A stretch of 64,000 nt of DNA. Origin: Gigantopelta aegis. Lineage: Eukaryota > Mollusca > Gastropoda > Neomphalida > Peltospiridae. Where the stretch lies: NCBI RefSeq assembly GCF_016097555.1, contig NC_054712.1, forward strand, positions 57,949,376 through 58,013,375. Direction: 5' to 3'. Shown piece after piece: positions 34,714 to 46,221 of the stretch; within the stretch, counting starts at the first letter, position 1, and every line of letters starts with the position of its first letter. The notes under the pieces are model-generated. The model was given only the letters and a program-made list of their open reading frames with translations, was not told where the DNA came from and did not search any database. The translations under genes were made by a program, and so were the position numbers.

Positions 34714-35832
34714 TGTGACGGAACATGCTCTTATCTTTTCGGCTGTGGCGATGTTAATTGTTTTAGAGGGCCGTGTGCAGCTTGGTTACGTAATACCCCC
34801 GCGCGACGTGGTAGAGCTGCGTCCCAATACACACCAAGACCAGATGTGGAGGCCATGTGACCAGTAGTTACGTAATACCTCCGGGAGTTCTGTTTTACGA
34901 CCGTGGGTTCTAGCGAACTAGGCGTCGGTCTGTCTGGCCATCTAAGAGAAAATACCGTCTCTGGGAGTTGTGGAAATATCGCATGATAGGAGAGGTACCG
35001 CGTTGCGCCCCCAGGCGATATTCGCTGTCTCTGAGATTTTTGAATAAATAGATAGGATTTTAGATATATCGGGGAGAAACATTGGTAGGCTCCCGGGGAA
35101 CGTAGTCCGACTGGACTGGTAAATATATTTTTCTGCTCTGTTGTATAACCTTGATGTGATTTTAAATATTTTAATACTGTATTATACCAATATTATTTAG
35201 ATTGTGTCTCCGGTAATCTGACGAAGTAAATTGTAGGCTTCACTGTTCTAATTATTAAAGCTTAGCCAGTCATCCTAGAGGACCTAGGTAAACTGTAGGT
35301 TATTGTCTTTATTGTGATATGTACCAGTATTAATTCTGTATTATAAGGTTACTGATTGAGTATTTAAGGGTCAATTAAAAATTAACCAGTTAGGAATAGA
35401 GTTGTAATTCCTTTATTAATTAAATTCCCCTGGCAGCGTTTCTCAATTATCACACGTGTGTGTGTTATATCACGGTGAAGTGATTAGAATATTGTGTAAA
35501 CTAGACACCTAGTGATTAACTAATTAAGTGATTAGCTCTGGGTTGTTATTATTTGTTGTTGTTAATTAACTACTGCGGCAAGTACATTTGTCAGCGTAGT
35601 GTTAATACAGATTCCAAAGTGTATTGTGTTTTGTTGCGTTTTCTAGTGAACTAAACGTGCTATATATATATATATATATATATATCAGATCTTATCTCTG
35701 ATTATACCTAGAGCCGAGCCACTCGGGTATTGGACTGCCCGATACAGAGAGATCTAATAGATATACAGTTAGGAGAGATAGTTGGATAATCGTGTGTTAT
35801 TCAGTTACGGATATTATAGGATCCCCGTGACA
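34714..35832 (+). repeat. 5' LTR, 1119 bp
   Basis: TG...CA-bounded. A TA run at about 35664-35685 lies in the 3' part. Full-length reference for the deleted 3' LTR and for the solo LTR at 30691-32215. Confidence 0.93.
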
Positions 35833-35843
35833 GGAGTAAAAAT

Positions 35844-35862
35844 TGGGGTGCTCGTCCCGGAT
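35844..35862 (+). promoter_or_regulatory. Candidate primer-binding site
   Basis: TGGGGTGCTCGTCCCGGAT, 11 bp after the LTR, resembles the tRNA-Pro-type priming site used by some retroelements (TGG start, GCTCGTCC core), with an inserted T and one change. The assignment rests on memory of that motif. Confidence 0.45.
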
Positions 35863-36143
35863 CTGAAACGGGACATGCATATTTAAAAAGTATTGTTTGT
35901 AAATGAGGGCTTTATAAATTATTTTTACAAAGTAACTAGAAGTAGCAACGTTGTTCGCAAGAAACAAAATAATAAGTGCGTCATACCTAAACATGGATAA
36001 GAATTTGCTGGATAGGCCTATGCTCAGTGTAGTGGAGATAAGCGAGTGCGTAACGCCGAATTAGTTGAAATCGCGAGTGAGCGAGAAATTGATTTAACAT
36101 AGCTAAAACATTAGGTGATATCAAGACAATTATTATCCAGGAA

Positions 36144-36272
36144 ATGTTTGGTGATAGGCCTGTTATGGAAGAAAGTGAGATTGTTCCAGAGATAGATATA
36201 AATGAGTTGAGTATGGAACAACAGTTAGCTTTTAAAAAGCTTGAGTACGAAAGAGAAGAACGTGCATTAGAT

Positions 36273-36352
<80 letters not shown>

Positions 36353-37204
36353 AGAGAAGAGAGAGAGAGGGGTAGAGAAGAGAGAGATAGGGATAGAGAA
36401 TTCGAGTTAGCAAAATTAAAAGTGGAACATGAGTTAAAGTTGAATACTGAAGAAGTTAGACATGTCGGAGGCTTATAGATCAGTGTCTGTATTTGACGAC
36501 CAGGAGGTAGATATGTTCTTCCAACTTTTTGAACGGGCCGCTAAGCAGCTAAATTGGCCGCAGTCTAAGTGGACATTGTTAGCCGTGTCTACGTTTAAGG
36601 GGAAGGCTAGCGTAGCTTATAATTCAATGAGTGATGAGCGAGCAAGTCAGTACGACCTAGTTACGTCTGCAGTTTTGAGAGCTTATGAGTTATGACCTGA
36701 GGATTATCGTTTACGGTATAGCGAGTTGAAAAAAAACGCAGGGTCAGTCTTATAGTGAGTTCGTGGCTAAGAAAGCAGGGATGTTTGATCAATGGGTGGT
36801 TTCTCATCAGGTAGGGTCTTATACCGAGTTACGGGAATCTTACAGGACATTAAAAATGGATTACCAGTTAGCTTACGTATTCACTTAGAGGATCGTGATA
36901 TAAAAAAAATAGAGGAGACAGGCATAGTGGCAGATGATTACGTGTTAATACACAAAGCTCAGGCAGTACAGGGTAGCTCTTTACAACAGGGTGATTTCAG
37001 CCAGGTTTTTCCCGGGAAAGTAACTATCGGGGAGAGTCATTTAGTTGGTCAGCTAGTTAGGCAAGGAATGCACCTGGTGGGCAAAGTAAGGATAAACCTG
37101 CATTATCAGCCAATGCACGAACTTTTCATCCACGTTGCAGTTACTATAAAAAGGATAACCATCTTGTCGGGGACTGTTTTGAAAGGAAACGCGATAATGC
37201 GCAA
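36144..37204 (+). pseudogene. gypsy gag: SCAN-like capsid and zinc knuckle, broken
   Basis: It would form the particle shell and package RNA. ATG 36144 opens an acidic/charged head (DINELSMEQQLAFKKLEYE) that runs into a GA microsatellite (36280-36390) read as Arg-Glu repeats and stops at 36408. The frame resumes at 36462 with a capsid-like domain (FFQLFERAAKQLNWPQSKW, SAVLRAYEL) and is cut by TGA 36693-36695. A frameshift near an A8 run (about 36730) follows. Pieces such as YTELRE and FKNGLP-like DIKNGLPVSLRIHLED, then VADDYVLIHK, match the SCAN-related capsid of Gmr1-like elements. Near 37135 a knuckle reads C-x2-Y-x4-H-x4-C: the second Cys is Tyr. Confidence 0.8.
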
Positions 37205-39839
37205 GTGGTCGGTTTAGTGAGGTCGGCTCCGTTAGCGAGAGAGTTATTGGTTAGTCCTATGGCAGAGAAAGTAAACCCGTATGTGTCCACTGGTATGGTT
37301 TGTGATGTGAAACAAGAGTTGAGTCCTAAGGCAATACCAATCTATCGAGATACAGGGTGTAACCAGTCGCTTATAACGTCAGATTGTTTAGCTGGTATTG
37401 AAAATTCAGATACAGGACGTAGTTTGGCCTTAACCTCAGTTACTGGGGAAAATATGGTTGTCCGGTTACATAACGTTTTCTTGTGTTCGAAGTTTGTGAC
37501 GGGACCAGTCATTATGGGTGTTGTGAAGGACTTGCCTTTTGAAAACATAGGAGTTTTGTTGGGTAACGATTTGACTAGTCAGTGTTGCCAGCCGCAAGGC
37601 GACAAATTGTTCATTGAAGACAGCCCTTTACCAATAGAAGAGTGTGAGGTTGATGAGATTAGATATCCTGCGTGTGTAATGACTAGGGCTATGGCCAGAA
37701 GGGTAGCACGAGCCCCAGAGGAAAATTGTGATTTGTCTGATACGTGTATGAGCCATGAAATTGGAGTGGATGAGGTTATCAGTAAAATGGTAGATAAGTC
37801 AACTGAGGAACTAAATGTGGTGGAACCTGTTGATCTCCCGCAGAGGGGAAATGAACCAATTGTGTTTGATAGAGGGGACTTACCTTGTAATAGACAAGAG
37901 TTAATCCTAGAGCAGGGGGCTGATCCAAATTGGTTGGCAGCTCGCACTACATTGTTAACTGAGGGTGAGATGGAGGATCAGATGTCAGGTTATTATATGG
38001 ACAAGGGAGTATTAATGAATAAGAGTGTGGAGAAGGTTGTGCCTGATAGTGAGGAATGTGTAACCAGATGTAGAATGGTGGTGCCCTCTAAGTACCGTCC
38101 GTCATTGTTATTGTTAGCACATGAGGACGTGTTTGCTGGCCACTTAGGGCAGAATAAGACTCATAGTAAACTTGCCTCAGAGTTTTATTGGAAGGGAATG
38201 TTTGCAGATGTCAGTAAGCATTGTATGTCATGTCATGTGTGTCAGGTTGTGGGAAAACCAAATCAGCTAATTCCTCCCTATCCCCTGCAGAAGGTTCCCA
38301 TAGTTGGGGAAGCCTTTTCAAAAGTATTGATAGATGTCGTGGGGCCATTACCAAAAACGCGTTCAGGCAACCAATTCTTATTAACAATTATGTGCTTAAC
38401 TATGCGTTTTCCAGAGGCGATTCCCTTAAGGAAGGTTACTGCATCTGTTGTAGCTAGTGCGCTGCTTAAATACTTCACGTATACGGGTTTACCAGGTGAA
38501 ATTCAAAGCGACCGGGATACGAACGTCATGAGCAAGTTGATCCAGCAAGTACTGTCTATGTTAGATATACGACAGATTCGTTCTGCTGCATTCCACCCTG
38601 AGAGCCAGGGCGTAATAGAACGTTTCCATCAGAGCATGAAAAGTATGCTCTGCTGCCATTGTTTCGACAATGGTACTGACTGGGACCAGTCAATTCCTTT
38701 CGTGTTGTTCGCAGCACGGGATGCGAAGCAAGAATCCTTAGGATTCACCCCATTTGAGTTGGTCTATGGGCATTCAGCCCGAAGCCCTCTCAAATTGGTA
38801 AAAGATAGTTGGTTAGACAAGGATAATGCCGAAAATCTGCTGATTTATGTAGGGAGAGTTAGAGATAGGTTGTGGCAGGCGACCAAACTAGCTAGGAAGC
38901 ATCTGAGCTATGCTTAGAGCAAAATAAAATCAGTGTTTGATAGGAAGGCTAAGAGTCGGGAATTTAAACCAGGGGATAAAGTGCTGCTGTACCTTCCCAT
39001 TAAACGGGGTTCATTACAGAACCGGTATTTCGGTCCCTATGTTGTGCACAAACGGGTTAATGAGACCGGGTATGTGATAAACACTCCTGATAGGGTTAGG
39101 AAAAGTAGGTATTATCACATCAATTTGCTAAAAGGTTATTTTGACAGACTGCCGATAGTTCCAGTGTTACTTGTCCAAATTGAGAGTCACTCAATTTCCT
39201 GTGATGACGTCAAGACTGCAGAGATCAGGTTAACCAACAGCCAGATTCTAGCAAACTTGAGTTCTTATCTACAGCACCTTGACAGCCCCCAGCGAGCAAA
39301 GTTGACTACGTTGATACAAGACAATGTTTCCATTTGTCAGGACTTTCCAACGGTTACCAATACCTTAATCCAGGATGTGCGCTTGGAACCCAACGCTACA
39401 CCGATTCGATAGCATGCCTATCGGATAAAACCTGTAAAACTTGCGGCACTGAAAAAGGAGATAGATTACATGTTGGAACACGACACTGTGGATGCCAGTG
39501 ACGTGGGAGTTGGAGCTGTGCTGTTCCAAGAAGACGAAAATGGACTGGACCATCCTGTAAGTTTCTTCTCCAAAAAGTTTGACAAACACCAGGTGAACTG
39601 TTCCACTATAAAGAAGGAAGCTTTGGCCATGGTACAAGCTCTGAAGCATTTACGTGAAATCGGCATTGCATCAAGTGGTGGTCTTTACTGATCATAATCC
39701 GCTCACTTTCATTCACAGAATGAAAGCCACCAACCAGAGAGTTTTGAGATGGAGTCTTCTTCTGCAGGAATTCCAAATTACCAGTAAACATATCAAGGGC
39801 ACATCCAATGTAATCGCTGATGCCCTGTCCCGAAGTTGA
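37205..39839 (+). pseudogene. gypsy pol: protease, integrase, RT remnant, RNase H
   Basis: Open from 37205 to a TAG at 38915-38917. Protease: IYRDTGCNQSLI (DTG at residues 49-51) and GVLLGNDL. Integrase: an HHCC finger (H at about 306, CMSCHVCQ at about 343-347), then D in LIDVVGPLP (about 377), D in IQSDRDTNV (about 435) and E in SQGVIERFH (about 471), with 35 residues between the last two. After the TAG the frame gives the GPY/F-like end (NRYFGPYVV) and the beginning of RT (about 39250-39483) with another TAG at 39410-39412. RT stops at EYMLEHD-like sequence and jumps to RNase H (DASDVGVGAVLFQED) at about 39485, so the YxDD core is gone. A frameshift near 39660 precedes FTDHNPLTFIHRM and VIADALSRS. 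Confidence 0.92.
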
Positions 39840-40060
39840 ACGTTGTGATAATGTGTTGACGTTCTTGATTTCTGTTTTTGTTTTTATATATTTTATTGTA
39901 TACCAGGGACTCAGAGACTCAGTGTGATTACTGGTAGTCACCTTATTACTATGTATTATAAATGCCCGGATGCGTCGGTTAACGCACTCTTGTTTTGTTT
40001 TAATGTAGTATATTTCCCTGTTCCTAGAGTAGAGGAAATATCCCTTTTGAGGTGGGGCTG

Positions 40061-40510
40061 TGTGACGGGACATGCTCTTATCTTTTCGCCTGTGGCGATG
40101 TTAATTGTTTTAGAGGGACGTGTGCAGCTTGGTTACGTAATACCCCCGCGCGACGTGGTAGAGCTGCGTCTCAATACACACCAAGACTAGATGTGGAGGC
40201 CATGTGGCCAGTAGTTACGTAATACCTCCGGGAGTTCTGTTTTACGACCGTGGGTTCTAGCGAACTAGGCGTCGGTCTGTCTGGCCATCTAAGAGAAAAT
40301 ACCGTCTCTGGGAGTTGTGGAAATATCACATGATAGGTGAGGTACCCCCAGGCGATATTCGCTGTCTCTGAAATTTTTGAATAAATAGATAGGATTTTAG
40401 ATATACCGGGGAGAAACATTGGAAGGCTCCCGGGGAACGTAGTCCGACTGGAGAGATATTTGGATAATCGTGTTTTATTCAGTTACGGGTATTATAGGAT
40501 CCCCGTGACA
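40061..40510 (+). repeat. 3' LTR, internally deleted (450 bp)
   Basis: Same ends as the 5' LTR, but about 660 bp are missing between 'gtagtccgactgg' and 'agagatatttgg'. A shorter 11-bp gap lies near 40345. A short purine-rich stretch (gaggtgggg) sits just upstream as a possible polypurine tract. Confidence 0.9.
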
Positions 40511-40874
40511 CCAGGCCATTAGCATTTCACAGGAAACATTACCTGCCTGGGCCCAATGAACACTCAAAAGGACGACCTCTGTTGTCCAGCTCTTTTCCGT
40601 TTTATATCAATGTAAACAAACACACGTGGGCTAAGGGACCGAATCACGCCCATTTCTGTTCATTTTACACAAATTTTGCATGACTTCAAGGTGCTCTGGG
40701 GGACAGTATGCAGTATCCAGTGTAAACCAAGTGCACATATTCACTAACTGCATCCTCTTACCTGTCAAACCCAGTGTAACAATCCAGTAAACAAAGCAGC
40801 TCCCCAGCCATTAATGACATAACAAGAAAACTGTGATTAGTGATTTGAATTTAATAGCACCATATCCACTTGGT

Positions 40875-41042
<168 letters not shown>

Positions 41043-42291
41043 TTATACATTCACCATTTGGCCCAGGATCACATTTTGAAAAAATTACCCTCTCGTATTT
41101 AAAAAAAAAAAGCCTCCATTTTTACTTATTCAATTAACCTTAATACTCAAAGTGAGGCTGTCACAGGGTGTAGGGATACATTCTGATTGAAAAGAATGAC
41201 CTATGACCCGATAGGGTACAATGCAAGGCCGAATCATGTTATAATTTGTGAAATTACAAATTTCAAAATATAAATACAATAAAATTCAATTTCATTTAAA
41301 AAAAAATTAAAAAAAAATTCATCACTCAAACTGATAAGTTTCAGATTTCCACCTATCTTGACAATTAGCATGTACATTTTGAATCCTGTAACTGTCATAA
41401 TTACCTGACAATTAGGTATCATTGAAGAAATCCTCCATATTGACTTATTTAACCTTAACCTTCAAATTGAGGCTGTCACAGGGTGTAGGGATACATTCTG
41501 ATTGAAAAGAATGACCTATGACCTGATAGGGTACAATGCAGGCCGAATCATGTCATAATTTGTGAGATTACAAATTTTGAAAATATAAATATAATAAAAT
41601 TTAAATGGGATTTTCAGTCCAGTCATAGTTACCTCACAATTAGGTATCAAAGTGTGTCACCCTGTGTCAAACATCCTACTATATCATGCCTCAGACCACA
41701 ATTAATTTCACTATGTTTTCTCATGTAGCCCCAGTGGCTGTAGCACTTTTATTAATTTCACCAGGCCATTAGCATGTCACGGGAAACATTACCTGCCTGG
41801 GCCCAATGAACATTCAAAAGGACGACATCTGTTGTCCAGCTCTTTTCCGCGTTATATCAATGTAAACAAACACACGTGGGCTAAGGGACCGAATCACACC
41901 CATTTCTGTGCATTTTACAAAAAAATTGCATGAGACTTCAAGGTGCTCTGGGGGACAGTATGCAGTATCCAGTGTAACTAACTAACTGCATCCTCTTACC
42001 TGTCAAACCCAGTGTAACAATCCAGTATACAAAGCAGCTCCCCAGCCATTAATTACATAACAAGAAAACTACATTTTCTCGCATTAGTTTCCGTATTTTG
42101 GTCAACCAAATGGGTGAATAACTCTAGTCTGATGCCTGCTCTAGTGCTGTTGTTAAACAAAACAAATTTTCTGTATCTGTTTAAATTTAGGACCTCTTTC
42201 AACTTAAAGCTCCTTATGGTTTTGGAACCAAGCCCAAATTATTCTTTCCATATGTTAATTATACTATTAGAATGATTTTGTCCTATTTTAG

Positions 42292-43005
42292 TTGCTGCGA
42301 GTAACCCTAGCGGTGTCACAGCGCCACCACCAAAATCAACCCAAATCGAGAATTCGAGCAGAGAAGTGAAAAGCGTCGACTCGTTTTGGCCAATATCCAG
42401 TAGTCACCATGGAAGCGGAAGCAACCCGTCACGGCTGTACGCCACGTTGTATTACGCCAACATCACAGCAGACGAGGCGTCGCTGGAGGGACGTTCCAGG
42501 TCCTACATCGACATCGTCAATGACGGCAGACTGGACGGCGACACCTCATTCACGTGGATCTTCAACATCACACCCGCCATTTTACAGGAAGCGGTCATTC
42601 TGGAGTATTTTGGGAACGGAATGGGACCCGGAGTCCAGTTTTTGCAGGTTAACGAGTCCCTCAAAGTGAAGATTTTTGACGATTTAGGCAACTTTGTGGA
42701 TGAAGCTATAGAAGATGCCGTGCTGAGTATAGGAAGTTGGAACTTTGTTGGGTTTAACTATATTCCAGAACGAGGCGATGTCAGCATCATCAAGGACACC
42801 ATTGCCACGACTCATCACATCACGGACAGCAACCCTGAAGCCAATGCGCTCGGCAATGTCCGGATCGGAGCCTCGACGGAAGGAAGTTTGCCCTTCGAAG
42901 GATCCGTTAACTGCATACAGTTTTACGAGCTGGCTCTCGTGGACAAAGCTTTACTCAAACCGATCACGTTCTGTGACCCAAACCTGTGGAGCCCGGATGT
43001 ACTCG
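42292..43005 (+). CDS. Gene 1, exon A: laminin-G/ConA-like domain
   Basis: This exon of a secreted or membrane-anchored gene gives 237 complete codons. The acceptor is tcctattttag at 42291, the donor GTAATT at 43006; both introns are phase 1. After a Pro/Ser head (SNPSGVTAPPPKS) comes a domain of about 190 residues with the usual jelly-roll landmarks: FWPIS, FTWIFNITP, VKIFDDLG, SWNFVGFNYI, NVRIGAS and GSVNCIQFYELAL. It reads like LamG/ConA-like sugar- or protein-binding domains. Three possible N-glycosylation sites (NITA, NITP, NESL) support an extracellular location. Earlier exons, including a signal peptide, are not visible upstream, where only repeats lie. Reading past the donor would add four residues and a stop, so an alternative end at 43022 is possible. 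Confidence 0.82.
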
Positions 43006-43060
43006 GTAATTTCAAAGTCTGAGAATAACAGCGTTCTATCGTATATAATAGTTTCCTTAA

Positions 43061-43377
43061 AGGGGCATTCTTGAGTTTACAGCAACTTTTAAGATGTTAT
43101 CGACAAACATATTGGTGGCTGTATATTAAACGTGTTTCTGATCGTTCTAATATTTGTACTAATTTCCTAAAATATATATTTTTTCGTACGTACGAACTTA
43201 TTTGATACCAAAATCCAGTTTGGGCTTCTTACAAATATTAAGACGACCAGAAACACATTGAATATACAGACACTAATATTCTAAACAAGAAAATATATAT
43301 TTATATGTAAGTTTAATCGTAGAAATATTTTATTAGTCGGAAACATCTTACAATGCAGCAAACTCTGGAATGTCTCT
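43061..43377. mobile_element. TTAA-flanked palindromic MITE in intron 1 of gene 1
   Basis: Ends AGGGGCATTCTTGAGTTT and, inverted, AGAGACATTCCAGAGTTTGC; TTAA on both sides (43057-43060 and 43378-43381). The two halves are imperfect inverse copies: the left has gtatattaaacgtgtttctg, the right 'ccagaaacacattgaatata'. The right half contains the parent sequences of satellites A and B. Confidence 0.82.
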
Positions 43378-43389
43378 TTAAAGACCTCG

Positions 43390-43665
43390 TTCGTGTTGTG
43401 GTTAAACCATCGTGCGGTAGAACATATTTCCGAGCGGACATAATATGCTATAACATACACTGAGATACCGTTCCAGGTAGTGCACCACGACTGGTATATC
43501 AAATGACGTGGTATGTACTACGCTGTGCATATAAAAGATCCCTTGCTACAAATGGAAAACATCTCTAAAACTACATGTAAAATTACCAAATATTTGACAT
43601 TCAGTAGCCGATGATTAATAAATCAATGTGCTCTAATGGAGTCGTTAAACAAAACAAACTTTCAG
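43390..43665 (+). mobile_element. SINE (family 1) in intron 1 of gene 1
   Basis: Family blocks 'gtagtgcaccacgactggta', 'aaaagatcccttgctac', 'acattcagtagccgatgatt' and 'gtcgttaaacaaaacaaact'. The head is diverged. It runs directly into a GA microsatellite. Confidence 0.75.
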
Positions 43666-43666
43666 A

Positions 43667-44110
<444 letters not shown>

Positions 44111-44455
44111 AGATAGACATGTAGGAACGAGATAATCTTTTGAGTCGTTCAGTCATATTCTTGGTTGGATGCGAACTCGGGGCAAGGGGTGAGTGAGAGT
44201 TACGTACTTGTGTCTTATGCAAATGATGTCAATGTTGGTTAAACTCGAGTTCTGGACATGCGTACTTGTCTGTTTAGCATAAAATACGTTTTGAGCTAGG
44301 GCATATCCGGACGATTAAAATAATTTGGAATTTGACATGAATGGCTGTTAAACACGTTTATCTTACAACTCGTTTAAAAATTATCTTACTCGCTTTCGCT
44401 AGTTAGATATCGTACGTATTGAAACAACTGTTTGTAAGATAAATGGTATCTGACG
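44111..44455. other. Intron DNA, nothing recognised
   Basis: Part of intron 1 of gene 1 between the GA runs and the 54-bp array. Confidence 0.4.
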
Positions 44456-44472
44456 GCCATTGATATGCATAC

Positions 44473-44953
44473 ATGTAGGTTATATCATACGACATCTCTT
44501 CCTTTATAGACTGGACCCAGGCATACATGTAGGTTATATCATACGACATCTCTTCCTTTATAGACTGGACCCAGGCATACATGTAGGTGATATCATACGA
44601 CATCTCTTCCTTTATAGACAGGACCCAGGCATACATGTAGGTTATATCATACGACATCTCTTCCTTTATAGACTGGACCCAGGCATACATGTAGGTTATA
44701 TCATACGACATCTCTTCCTTTATAGACAGGACCCAGTCATACATGTAGGTTATATCATACGACATCTCTTCCTTTATAGACTGGACCCAGGCATACATGT
44801 AGGTTATATCATACGACATCTCTTCCTTTATAGACTGGACCCAGGCATACATGTAGGTTATATCATACGACATCTCTTCCTTTATAGACTGGACCCAGGC
44901 ATACATGTAGGTTATATCATACGACATCTCTTCCTTTATAGACTGGACCCAGT
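44473..44953 (+). repeat. 54-bp tandem array duplicating a splice acceptor, nine copies
   Basis: Unit: 'gcatacatgtaggttatatc', 'atacgacatctcttccttta', 'tagactggacccag'. Each unit contains a pyrimidine-rich stretch ending in AG (ctcttcctttatag) and then the first bases of exon B (actggacccag). The last copy is the acceptor of exon B itself. Being 54 long, the array leaves open frames on both strands (18-residue repeats); I do not regard those as proteins. Confidence 0.9.
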
Positions 44954-45166
44954 CATACATTTCACCAACAACTACAACCGAAACTACGACAACAACAGAA
45001 GCAACGACAGCCACAACAGAACCTACAACTACCACAACAGAACCTACAACTACCACAACAGAACCTACAACTACAACAACCGAACCTACAACTACAACAA
45101 CCGAACCTACAACTACAACAACACAACCTACAACTACAACAACACAACCTACAACTACAACAGGAA
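44942..45166 (+). CDS. Gene 1, exon B: Thr-rich mucin-like linker
   Basis: Read in the phase set by exon A, it gives WTQSYISP and then about 65 residues of almost pure Thr with Glu-Pro or Gln-Pro every few residues (TTTTTEPTTTTTEP...). Such stretches in extracellular proteins carry dense O-glycans and act as stiff spacers. The acceptor is the last of nine identical ttcctttatag sites; the donor is a strong GTAAGT at 45167. The exon length (225) keeps phase 1 on both sides, so skipping it or adding modules would not break the frame. The alternative frame gives Asn/Tyr/Arg repeats and does not join to exon C. Confidence 0.8.
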
Positions 45167-45204
45167 GTAAGTATCAGTTTATCAGGAGATCGTTTCCTCA
45201 AAGT

Positions 45205-45415
45205 GATAGACCCTAGTGTTTAAACACTGTGGCGTATTTCTCACTATTAGAGCCGTTTGTGTTGACTGAAATCCAATATTACTTCGATTGTGTTGTTTAG
45301 TTTCTCCATTCCCGTACATCCGAAGTGTTTCTATCCATCCTGGTGTTTCTAATATCACGAAATGCATTTATCATATTGTTAAAAACGCACGTCTCTCTGG
45401 TAACGGTTGTGTGGA
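45205..45415. mobile_element. MITE fragment, TAGACCCTA-ended family, in intron 2 of gene 1
   Basis: 'tagaccctagtgtttaaaca' and '...gaaatgcatttatcatattg' match blocks of the element at 63445-63821. The right end is lost. Confidence 0.55.
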
Positions 45416-45689
45416 AGAGCTCTACTATACTGGCATACAAACATCGGACCTATAGATCCGTCCCATCCTCCTAAAACAATGTTTTTGTAAACAATTTTAG
45501 TTTGGTTTGACGTAAGAAAAGTAAAATGTTTTGAAAATAAAATTAAAAAAAATATACTATTTTTGTGTGCAAGTTAGGAAATAATCGGCTCAAAAATAAA
45601 TAGCTTGTAGTAAATTCCATAATATGAAAAAAGGCATTCCTTGTGTGAAGGACTATAGAAAAATGGGTTTATTTATTAAAGGGAGGATA

Positions 45690-45895
45690 GCTTAAATGTG
45701 GTTGTGTTTGTTGTTGGTGGTGCTGGGTTGTTTTTGTTGTTCTGGGGTTGGGATTTTGTTGCTGATTTTGTTTAGGTTTTTGTTGGGAGATGTGTTTGAT
45801 TGTTTGTTGCATTTGTTGGGGGGGGGGGGGGGTTGTAGGGGGGGGTTTATGGGGTTTTTTTGGAGGGGGGGGGGGGGCTTAAGGGTTTTTTGTCC
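45690..45895 (+). repeat. G/T-rich low-complexity tract
   Basis: Runs of T and G including G13 and G14 stretches. The 156-codon frame crossing it into exon C is not the gene's frame. Confidence 0.8.
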
Positions 45896-45955
45896 CATTA
45901 ATGTCCACCTAGGACTAAGCTGTAGTCGTACAACACTAGATTTCTTTTCTTCCAG

Positions 45956-46221
45956 TTTCAGACTACTGGTCGAGACCCATCAAGGAGGAATGCATCACCT
46001 ACAAGAAAACAGAAAACAACCATGCGTTCGATTCGTCATCCGTAGTAATTCTGACAGCGAGTGGCACATCCTTAGTCCAGTGTGTTGTCCACTGCCTGCG
46101 AGAACAGAACTGCGCTGCGTTCACTTTAGACGTCGCTGGGACGTGCACGTTGGCTGCAAATGGTAGGTTCGAGCTTGTGGCGGCAGGAGACTCTAGGGTG
46201 TACACTGTGGTGCGATACTGA
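45956..46221 (+). CDS. Gene 1, exon C: C-terminal PAN/Apple-like module and stop
   Basis: The acceptor tttcttttcttccag ends at 45955; the first two bases complete the codon left by exon B. The exon encodes 88 residues and ends at TGA 46219-46221. Five Cys occur: EEC, then LVQCVVHCLREQNCAAFTLD, then GTCTL. The C-x3-C-x5-C block followed by an A-F-T strand and a later Cys is the usual signature of mollusc PAN/Apple-like domains, which bind proteins or sugars. The protein would thus be LamG-like domain, O-glycosylated spacer, PAN-like cap: a lectin-like extracellular protein, function not known. No AATAAA lies within the next 100 bp. Confidence 0.82.

Larger units (their letters stand above)
34714..40510 (+). 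mobile_element. Gypsy-group LTR retrotransposon, gag-PR-IN-(RT)-RH order, defective
   Basis: Both LTRs start TGTGACGG and end CCCCGTGACA; the 5-bp duplication CCAGG flanks the element (34709-34713 and 40511-40515). Gene order is gag, protease, integrase, remnant of reverse transcriptase, RNase H. Integrase before RT is the Gmr1-type arrangement, first described in deuterostomes. The LTR overlap differs by roughly a dozen substitutions, so the insertion is not very recent. The RT core is deleted and several stops are present. Confidence 0.93.

Noticed and set aside
44460..45170. Long open frames on both strands through the 54-bp array (236 and 217 codons)
   Set aside because: The period is a multiple of three, so any stop-free frame stays open. 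The plus frame does not join to the neighbouring exons, while the Thr-rich frame does.
45696..46166. 156-codon frame across the G/T tract and exon C
   Set aside because: It begins in low-complexity DNA and reads exon C in the wrong frame relative to its Cys-rich module and splice phase.
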